Shown: one piece after another, positions 55,665 through 64,000 of the stretch
Numbering within the stretch: the first letter of the stretch is position 1
Layout: each line of letters starts with the position of its first letter
The notes under the pieces: model-generated
Seen by the model: only the letters and a program-made list of their open reading frames with translations
The model's database searches: none
Told to the model about the DNA's origin: nothing
Assembly (NCBI GenBank): GCA_002633005.1
Contig: NMRA01000044.1
Coordinates: 181,041 to 245,040 of the forward strand
Direction of reading: 5' to 3'
DNA length: 64,000 bases
Source: Phoronis australis
Taxonomy: Eukaryota > Phoronida > Phoronidae
Made by a program: the position numbers and the translations under genes

Positions 55665-57833
55665 TTATTTTACGATTGCTCTAAATAATTCGGTCAGTAG
55701 GCATGAATGAGCATCTGAGTAATTTGTTATCAATTTCGATGAGCAAATAGTTTTCAGATCACCGAAGAATGTTTTAGCATTTGGTAATGCCAGCTCGTCA
55801 GAAATGTCACTTGCCTCGTCTGCCCGTAACCAAATCCACGTCTGGTTGGGATGAGCCGATGCAACACAATCTAGCAATATATGTTCAAGAGAACTTCGCT
55901 CAGTTACAACAAGAACGCATCTGCTGTTCCACACCCATTTCTGCCAGTTGTTAAGAACATCACCAGGGGGCGCAACATTCGCGTTGACGCAATTGAAAGC
56001 GAAGAGGGTTTTGAGCATTGCTTTCAGTTCTTCAAGCTTCTCCAAGTTTTCATAATCTTGGCTCAAAATGCAAATGTCGAAAAGAAAATCCGTTGAACCA
56101 ACTGATAGTTTGTAAGCAAGTTGATACTTTTCTCTTCCGAGAAATTGGTAAACACTCTTCGCATGGCAACTGCGGCCAGCAGAAACCAATGTCTCAAAGA
56201 GTATACCCTGATCCACTATCAGAAAGTCTCTCGTGCACAGCAGCAGTGACATCAACGTCACGACGTCTTCGTGTTTACCGGCCTCTCTGAGAAGACCAAG
56301 ATATTCTAACATTTTCCCCCCGTTCAGCTTAGCTGCTTCACTAATAATAATCACGATGTCGTCATCGTCTCGCAGCAGACCAAACATGTCTGCCAACTCC
56401 CTCATTGAATTATGCGGGCTGTCCTTCAGTCCTTCGGCCAAGATCTTTTTGAGGGTAGGTCGTGATTTGTTGTCACCGCTTTCCTGAAGAGCTACGATTG
56501 CTTCCTGAGCTTGTAACTGTATAGCTGTGTGCGCGGCGTGAATGGTCAGTTCGGAGTATTTTGTACGCGTTGCTTTGTCGTCTGCTTCATTTTGTATTGC
56601 TTTGTACGATTTTGCTAACAGTTTGAAAGTCAGTGCGCGCTCCGAATTAGTTTCGCATCCGGTGCTTCGCAGTTCAACAGCTTTGACTAAATTCGCGACT
56701 GCTGCAGGATACTTCTCCAAGTAAAACTGAATTTCGCCCATCACATTAAGAATCTTGAAGTCTGGTTTAAATGCCAATTTTTCTGCCTCTTCTGAATACT
56801 CAAATGCCTTTAATAATTCGTTGCTTTGGTGCTCTGACCTTTCCCATTTATAGAAAAGTGCTTTCGATAAAAACAAGCAAGTTTCTGCTGTTTTGTTCAA
56901 TCTGTAATTGCGCTCCAAAAAACGAATTATTTTTTCAGTTTGAACGCTCTTCAACTTTGGATGGTGAAAGTAAAAGTTACAACTTTCTAATAAAACAACG
57001 TGATCTTTTGGCGCGCATTCTTCAGCCTTGATGTAACACGCCAGGATAGCGTCTTCTGGTCTCTTGTGACCTAAGACAGGGTATCGCAATTCATTGACAA
57101 ACCACATCTTAGACTTGTAAATGGTTGGTAGCCGATGGTAGCCATCAATTGCCTTACCGAGTGATACCCAGCAACGTCCAGCCAAAATTGCGTCTTGGCA
57201 CTTCTCTGCCGTGCGGTATAAGATGTTGTATGCTAGCTTGAAAGCGTTATCGGCGTCTGTTGGATCTCTCTGGGAGCAGTATGGGAGCGTCAAACACTGA
57301 CACAGAACCTGGCCTAGATGGAAATTCCACTGCCATCTTGTGCTGGTTTCATGGGGTCGTAGAACAGCTTCGAGTATCAAACGAGCATCGTCCAAGTACT
57401 CTGTAAAATTCGAGTAGAAATACGCAATTTCTAATTGAGCCTCCTCTAGTTTGCTTTCGAACGAAACTCCGAAGAATCCTTTATTTTCTAATTTCTCAAG
57501 GTGCTTGCACACCCGTTCAGCTGATACCAAATCGCCCAACTTCAAGTTCATGCAGCCTTTGCTGGTCAAAGCAACGATATTGTGTTCATTTCCTTCGCTC
57601 TGTAGAACTCCTTCGATCAACTCTAAAGCAGTCTTTCTTTTCCCGTCTAGCCACTGGAGGTATGCAAGCGAATTGAAGACCTCTATTTTAAAGAATCTCT
57701 CGCCAACGAGGCCTGTGATCAAAGAATCTCTGGCATCTATGATTTGTTGAAGGTTTTTCCTATTTGTTACTTTTGTTTTGAAAAAGTTTGGATACGAATT
57801 CAACTTCCCTTGCAAGTCCTTCTGTGATGTCAT
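55665..57833 (-). CDS. IFIT-like tetratricopeptide protein with a C-terminal TIR-like domain
   Basis: This is one uninterrupted 722-codon frame. Residues about 50-450 are helical TPR-type repeats. The first (SLAYLQWLDGKRKTALELIE) resembles the opening LAY..L.G....AL..L repeat of vertebrate IFITs, which sense viral RNA in the cytosol. Intronless coding with a leader exon is also typical of IFITs; an acceptor CTTTCAG ends at 57856, 22 bases before the ATG. From about 580, the pattern F-D-I-C-I-L (585-590), helix, C-V-N-A-N-V-A-P-P-G-D (615-625), N-S-R-C-V-L-V-V (636-643), helix, T-W-I-W-L (665-669) and F-F-G-D (689-692) fits TIR boxes 1, 2 and 3. The Glu that catalyses NAD cleavage in enzymatic TIRs is not obvious (Leu654/Asp655 are near its place). 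The TPR assignment is firm, IFIT-like is probable, and TIR is inferred from the strand/helix order. I assign no gene name. Confidence 0.75.
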   Translation of the reverse strand: MTSQKDLQGKLNSYPNFFKTKVTNRKNLQQIIDARDSLITGLVGERFFKIEVFNSLAYLQWLDGKRKTALELIEGVLQSEGNEHNIVALTSKGCMNLKLGDLVSAERVCKHLEKLENKGFFGVSFESKLEEAQLEIAYFYSNFTEYLDDARLILEAVLRPHETSTRWQWNFHLGQVLCQCLTLPYCSQRDPTDADNAFKLAYNILYRTAEKCQDAILAGRCWVSLGKAIDGYHRLPTIYKSKMWFVNELRYPVLGHKRPEDAILACYIKAEECAPKDHVVLLESCNFYFHHPKLKSVQTEKIIRFLERNYRLNKTAETCLFLSKALFYKWERSEHQSNELLKAFEYSEEAEKLAFKPDFKILNVMGEIQFYLEKYPAAVANLVKAVELRSTGCETNSERALTFKLLAKSYKAIQNEADDKATRTKYSELTIHAAHTAIQLQAQEAIVALQESGDNKSRPTLKKILAEGLKDSPHNSMRELADMFGLLRDDDDIVIIISEAAKLNGGKMLEYLGLLREAGKHEDVVTLMSLLLCTRDFLIVDQGILFETLVSAGRSCHAKSVYQFLGREKYQLAYKLSVGSTDFLFDICILSQDYENLEKLEELKAMLKTLFAFNCVNANVAPPGDVLNNWQKWVWNSRCVLVVTERSSLEHILLDCVASAHPNQTWIWLRADEASDISDELALPNAKTFFGDLKTICSSKLITNYSDAHSCLLTELFRAIVK

Positions 57834-57854
57834 ACTGTTGCATATGATTTAAAA

Positions 57855-57857
57855 TCT
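57855..57857 (-). other. Probable 5' UTR splice acceptor of the IFIT-like gene
   Basis: On the minus strand TTTTACTTTCAG ends at 57856 and is followed by ATTTTAAATCATATGCAACA and then GT before the start codon. This suggests a non-coding first exon further right. Its position cannot be fixed. Confidence 0.4.
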
Positions 57858-58319
57858 GAAAGTAAAACGTGTCTATTATTTCTCCAGTTAAGTGTTTTAT
57901 GGCTAACGTATTGTTTCATTAAATAAATTAACAACTAAGTATACCTTCAGTTTTAGCACCTAATAACCAAGAAATTGAACAAAGTGGCATATGTATGTGA
58001 GGGAAATTCTTAAAATAGCGTGATGTAGCCTACATCTTACGAGTTTTTATCCAACGATGAAAGAATAGTCAGAAACGAATCACAAAATGACGGCTATACG
58101 TTCGCTGAGGCGCTTTATGCTTTTACTCAAAGACAGACGATATTCCAAACTTTTTACACGAAGAGTTTCAACGTTTCAGAGCGCCTACGTACTGAAAGGT
58201 GAACTCCCTTAGCGTCTGTCACCTTGTGACGAAACGGTTGGACGCGTCCGTGAATCAGTTTGACGGCAAGTAACTCGCGACAAAAGTGTTGGGTTCAGTC
58301 CACGTTAAGATAATGTAAG

Positions 58320-58540
58320 ACCCGAGAAAAATGGCCAAATTTGGCTAATTTAGGAGCCTCATTGTACCTCAGAAATTGCTTATCAGGCTCAAGCTAGACC
58401 TTCAATTACTGCGCTTCGTTCTCCACAACGCTTTTAGAAATTGTTTTTGAAATATAATTCCTCTTTTGTAAGATACGTTATTAAAAGTAAGACTAAAAAT
58501 TTTATGTGAAAAGCTGCATAACTCAAAAACGTTATTTTGG
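58320..58540 (+). repeat. Interspersed repeat, copy 3
   Basis: GAAAAATGGCCAAATTTGGC and ACCTCAGAAATTGCTTATCA match 11405-11470 with small gaps, and the following AT-rich part is loosely similar. Confidence 0.45.
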
Positions 58541-61500
58541 AACTGTTACAGCATTTTGGGTTGAAGCATAGTCGGCAGATTTTCCTTTCATAAATGACTC
58601 AATGTGTTCACTCTCTTTACTCAGTGACGTGGGATCGAGTACCACTGGGTACGACATGTACCAGACCGCCCCCATTTTTAACCTTCAGGGGCCTTGAGCA
58701 AAAACTTGTTTGGAAGCCCCCTGCACTGACGATTTTATCTAACACGTCCGCTGACATTTGGCTTAGGAAAATGATAAAATGGCACCCCACGTCGTGTCCC
58801 GAAAGCAAAAATCCTCCACCTTCAAACCGAACAAATAAGCTAACAGTGAGGTTTCGACGACAAAAATATTGGACTAACCTCACACCAATGTGCTTTATTA
58901 TTAAACAGCCTTCAAATCATTGTTTTCATTTCAGGGAGTAACATAATGATGAAATTTGTTTTCGGGCACTGTTTAGAATCAAGGCAGTCATAAAGACGAA
59001 TAGTGGCGGGGTACCAGTACAGAAAGCACGGGCTTAAAGTCTTTTATTAACTATTTACTGTCTAAAAACCATTTCCCTCACCATGGACCAACGATCCCTA
59101 TGGTGCATGGGAAATTATTTGGAACTACTTACTGAACACATACATGCATGAATTCTGTTTGTTTACTCAATTTTTGGAAACCAGGGACACAGAACAGAAA
59201 ACACATGCATATTTTGATGATGTACTGGTTGAAGGTCTACGATGGATACAAGTTAGTGCACCCGTCGTAAAAATCTTGTTTTGACACGAAGGAGTTCAGC
59301 AAGCACACATAAACATAAATGTTCATACTAATTTCCAGATTAAAGGGACCCGCCTATACAGCAAATGCTAAGTTATTAAAAATGAAAACCCTTCCACATT
59401 TTACGTATCAAATGACACCCTAACTGGTGACTTTTCTGTTGAGCACTCGGAACACATTCCGTCGAAATAAGAATTATCAAAAGTTGTTTTTTAACACAAG
59501 GCGGATACAATATAGCCTTTGGCAGGAAGCGATTTTTCCATGCCACGAGTTACTGTTAGAGACGCAAAACTAAAAAAATCTGAAATTCATTTACTGTTAT
59601 CTAGGACTCAGTCAGCTCCTCATTTGATTGTCGTTTTCAAAGACTTAGGAAACTTACTTAGGAACTATATATCACCCTTTTGTCAAACACCACCGGGTAA
59701 CAGCAATCAACAGATTCAGCCTCTTCCTTGGTTGATATGTCGAAGACACAGTACGAAGTGCGTTCGATAGTTGAAATCATAGGGGACCGTAGACCCCTTG
59801 CCTGTTTTAGACCAAATAGAAAACTTGAAGTATAATTTTGAAAGCTCTTACCTAGCGTCCTCCAATTCACTTGATATAATGATGCATTGAGTTCTTTTAT
59901 TCGCTTTTTCCATAAACATAGTTTCAAAAGAAACCAGAACAGTTGAACTGTCTGTGCTGTATTCACAAGGAATTAGTTCATCCATTGATCACTGTTAATC
60001 GATTTCAACATGCGATAAATAATTGATGACTGCTTTGATTTTCAAGTCGTATTTACGGACATAGATTCCATAACAACAAGTATTGGATTTTGGGGAATTC
60101 GAGTTATCGTTTATTTCATAGACTACAGTCAAATGACCGACCAATTTTATTGAAAACGAAAAAGTCCTTCTTGATTGTGCTTCTTAGTAGGTAATCAAGC
60201 AATGGTCCGCTTTGGCCCGTTTACTCATTGAGCAGGTTTTTAAAACATCTACTCAAATGGTCCCGAAAGCGAAGTGATTCTATGGTATACATATAATTCC
60301 GCACACCGGCGCAGCTTACAGAATGGGCATGTTTCTGTAAAATATCGTAACTTGTCGACTTTGTTTAAAGAGTTTAAACGGAGACTTACGTCAAAACTTA
60401 TGACTAGCTGGTCGCAGGTCTCGGTTTTGACTCTGCTTAAAAAAAAACTTCGTAAAACTTAGTTATTTTAGCATCATATTTTAGTATCTTAGTCCGGTCA
60501 TAGCCAAGACGGTCATAGCCAAGGCGGTAGCAGGCACGTTATTATAGACGCGGAGAGTGCAAATGTTAACAGACGTAAAGATGATAAATACCAAAATTCA
60601 GACTTGAGGTTATGCAGGACCTTATTGGCAAGTGTGCGTACTGACCACAATATTTACAAAACTATAAATTCTAACTCTGTAAAAGAATATAATTTCTGAA
60701 AGCAATCTGTAGAAATTGCCCTATGACTTTTTACCAATCAGATATTAATAGGGTAAAGTGGCCATGTCTGTTTCTAATAGCAAAACAAAGATGCCGTTTA
60801 ACATGATCAAATTTCAGTTATTCGACCTAAATGCTCAAGGCGAGATCTCCAAACAGCTGTTACGATTTTCTAAAATATTATTTCACTTTCGTTTTATGCA
60901 ACTTTAATTTTTTCATGAAAATCATAAAAGTCATATTTTGGAAAGCCCCTCATGCAAAAAGGAAATATTTCAAAAACATTTCCAAGCAGTTTTTTGAAGT
61001 ACAGTGCACAAAAATTAGGATTTGCAAGTTTCATATGGATCCAATTCGCCGTTATTTTGAGATAATATGATGTTCCGAAGTCAGTCAATTAAGTTTGGTC
61101 ATTTTTCTAGGTTCGCTCATAACATTCATGGCTCCCACCACGAATCAGGTTAATAAATTGTGTTGCGATCATATTAGTCAAAACTAGGCTTACGACGATT
61201 GATAAAACGGGCCCCTGGTACTTGAATATTGTACATGGATTTTAATGATATTCTTAAAGAAAGAAGGTTCACTCCAGAAATGACTGGTCTTTGAACAGAA
61301 TGGATGACTTTCCTTTGTTTTGTACATCAATCCAAAAGAGGTCGTTACTGTTATTTTTGGCAGCCTAACTGTAATTTTGATTGCTTAGACGGGCAGCGTA
61401 CATTTTTAAAACAATAATCTTGTTCAAAACAACATTAACTTTTATGCCGTGGAGGGGAAGAAAAACAGTTGAAATAATTCCGGGTCTACATAGGCCTACG

Positions 61501-61569
61501 TCTCGAGACACAAATGGGAGCGCTGTCGAGAGTGATGCTCTACGAAATTCAATTGTAAACTATGAATAC

Positions 61570-61709
61570 GGTGATGATGATGGTGATGATGGTGATAATG
61601 ATGAAGGTGACGCTGATGGTGGTGGTGATGATCGTGATAACGATGATGATTAGGTGAAAATGGTGGTGGTGGTGGCGATCATGATTTTGATGATGGCGGT
61701 GGTGATGAT
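61570..61709. repeat. GAT/GGT trinucleotide microsatellite
   Basis: Imperfect GATGGTGATGATGGT units run for about 140 bases. A 90-codon frame ending in an Asp/Gly-rich tail (61381-61653) is a product of this simple sequence. Confidence 0.85.
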
Positions 61710-62559
61710 TTGTTTATTCTACTCGGGTTTTAATTTTGGTTGACTTGAAATATCAATCAGACGCGGGTTAAGCAACGTTAAGATTATGGGCGGAGCGTAG
61801 TATCACAAAAATGCTATTTTCGAAATAATAACCATGTAGGCAGGATTTTAAATCATTTTATTTCAAAAACGAATAGTTGTTGCTTTACATACAAATTTGA
61901 CGCTTAATTCTGAAACCAGCATAGGTTAGGAGATACTGAACATGGAGCATGGAAACTAAAATATGTAAAGCATGAAACATGAAAAATAGCCAATACTTTT
62001 GTGGCCTTGAAAATAGCCGTACGCGACAGTTTTGGAAGTGGTCGATTCGAGGCCGATATAAGTATAGAAACCACGAAAAATTAAGAATCTTTAAAACAAA
62101 TAATCGAGTACATTAAATGGCATAAACGTGTACCATAAACATGTGGCGCGCAAAATAATATTCCAGGCACACGACGCACAGCAGATTTTTCAAAGCAAAA
62201 TTATGAATTTTAAACAAAATTCTGCACGGAAAACCGTGAAATAATTTCAGCCAGACCAGAGAACGTTAACCTAATGAGATGCCTAGGCCTATATTCGTTT
62301 CGATAGTTTTGAGCATTGATACTTAGTTGGTCAATTTCCGTGTGACGTTATAGTGTATGTTATTACATAATAGTATTTCAGGACATTATAACCGAATTAT
62401 AACGAGTAAGCGTGGTTTCGAGTATGACTCATCCCTTGTTTATTTCCTTTTTATATTTCACAGTTGGATCTCCGTGTATTGTGATTGTGACGACAGCATG
62501 TGAGTGGTTCATTTCCTACTGAGGAGATTATGGGCGGGAAAATTATGATTTTGAGAGAT

Positions 62560-62632
62560 CACTCTTAGAGCGGAATCGAACCTGCAACTCGCGCGGTCGC
62601 AGTCTGACGCAATGCTGGAGGAGCCAAACACC
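62560..62632 (-). repeat. tRNA-like sequence (SINE or tRNA pseudogene)
   Basis: The minus strand has a perfect B-box GGTTCGATTCC (62572-62582) and, upstream, TGGCTCCTCCAG as a poor A-box, with GACTGCGACCGCGCG between. No convincing acceptor-stem pairing is seen. Confidence 0.5.
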
Positions 62633-64000
62633 ATTTGATAAACGGGAAAGTATGTTTCTAAGCCTTGTGTTGAAGACCGTGACACCGGACTGGACTACAG
62701 CAAATGTCTGACAGCCACGCAGTGCGATATTGATGACGATTAGCAACACAACGGATTTTTTCTGGTCAACGCTTATAACTTCAAGAAGTCTATCCCATCC
62801 CACAGTAATTCTCAAAATGTGTTTTCGGTCGTATCAGAATAAAGCAACATTTCAAAGTACACGGTTTAGTTGACTAATTCTTCAGGAATTGTCCAGCTGG
62901 GGGACGCTTTCTGCATGTTGTAAAAATAAAAAATTCTACTTCCGGGTTCGCATGTATAATTTGACCTAACATCGAGGAAATTAAGTTAGCCAGCAAAACG
63001 GAATAACCTTCCACTTTCTACATAGATTTGAGAACTTCCCACATAAATGACAGGAAATTCTTTACAAAAGATTAAGCTTGCCACTGAGATCCACTGGTAT
63101 ACACAATGCAACGTAAGAAGACTTGCACCATAAAGATGAGTCACATTCAACACCGTTATTATACCAAAAAACATTATGTTTTAAAGTTTCTTCATCTTAG
63201 CTCGATTTTCAAGTGTTCGAAAAACTTTTTAAAAAGTTTTCACACTAATTTCTATAGAAAACAAAAATATTCGCTAACATTTTTCATTAAGTATGCCAAA
63301 TCTATTAATAACTAAGTCCTCGTCAAAGATGAAATTTTGAACACATAGGGCCTACCGGTTCTAATGACGGGAATCTGAACTCCAATTGACTCTGCCCGCT
63401 AGCCTAGGTTTATACCGTTTCGTGTTCGCGAAATGTGTGCGGAAACCTGGAAACCGGTCCATGTTGTCGGAGCTCTCTGGAAACAATCCTAGCTCACTCG
63501 CGGGAGTATGTAATGATAAATATCGGATAATCCACCCAGTCCCCATATAGGCCTATGGAGAATATATGTTTGAATTACAAAACTCTCCTGTTTCGCAACT
63601 GGCACCAAATCTTTAACCTAACCGAATTTTCTACCACAAATGTTATCTTTACAATCTCTCCGTTAAACTACGGAGAATGTCCATTTGAGCGCCAACTAGC
63701 ATATTGATGCAATCGGACGCCGAAAACTGGTTTCGAAAATACCATGTGCGGAATATAGACTCATACTCCACTGCTCAAGTCTCAAGCTTCTCAGTTCAAT
63801 CGTAATTTGTTTACATGTCTACGCGTCTATCAATTAATGAAAAATGGTCTCGGGTGCAATAAGCCCGGGTGAGCGGCCTGCGCACACCCGATCGCAACCT
63901 GCCAGATCACCTAAACTATTGTTTTAAAAATACAAACCCATGCTTTGTATGGGAGAATTACTGTGAAATCCAGACGTATTTTATTCACATTTCTCTAGAA

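Larger units (their letters stand above)
57860..64000. other. Long stretch without recognised genes
   Basis: Short frames here have no family features, no splice context and AT-rich composition. Recognisable items are a repeat copy at 58320-58540, a GAT/GGT microsatellite at 61570-61709 and a tRNA-like sequence near 62572. The promoter and first exon of the IFIT-like gene probably lie in the first kilobases. Confidence 0.5.

Noticed and set aside
57855-57872. ISRE-like word GAAAGTAAAACG upstream of the IFIT-like gene
   Set aside because: On the gene's strand it is the pyrimidine tract TTTTACTTTCAG of a probable 5' UTR acceptor, so the resemblance to an interferon element is likely coincidental.
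61381-61653. 90-codon frame with an acidic Asp/Gly tail
   Set aside because: The tail is the translated GAT/GGT microsatellite and the first half has no family features.

Overview
This is a eukaryotic (metazoan) window. Genes are split by many GT-AG introns of a few hundred bases to several kb, the DNA between exons is full of transposon remnants, and four protein-coding genes have clear animal orthologues. There is a single SREBP-type gene, an IFIT-like TPR gene, Penelope-like and LINE relics and many palindromic MITEs. Together these point to an invertebrate bilaterian, perhaps a marine deuterostome or lophotrochozoan. The sequence alone does not let me name the species.

Layout. (1) 1-32691, + strand: the last 33 exons of THOC2, the large scaffold of the THO/TREX mRNA-export complex; the 5' part lies left of the window. 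Its introns hold a Penelope-like RT fragment, a LINE 3' fragment, several MITEs, a Helentron-like repeat, minisatellites and a Kolobok-like TTAA transposon with a THAP-domain ORF. Several THOC2 splice sites sit in, or directly beside, repeat sequence. (2) 35213-40531, - strand: a complete seven-exon SQSTM1/p62 autophagy receptor (PB1, ZZ, LIR and UBA all visible). THOC2 and SQSTM1 converge tail to tail. (3) 40532-45765: about 5.2 kb between the divergent 5' ends of SQSTM1 and SREBF, with promoter-like motifs, repeats and a 25-N assembly gap. (4) 45766-55000, + strand: a complete 13-exon SREBF coding region (bHLH-Zip, two membrane segments, C-terminal regulatory domain). (5) 55665-57833, - strand: an intronless 722-codon gene for an IFIT-like TPR protein that appears to end in a TIR-like domain, tail to tail with SREBF. 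(6) 57860-64000: no gene recognised; a GAT-rich microsatellite, a tRNA-like sequence and old repeats.

The genes do not form an operon. Each has a housekeeping or stress role: mRNA export, selective autophagy, sterol and lipid transcription control, and probable innate immunity. All exon boundaries were placed by eye from splice signals, reading phase and recalled family similarity. The phases close exactly: 1311 THOC2 codons in the window, 433 for SQSTM1 and 1025 for SREBF, stops included.
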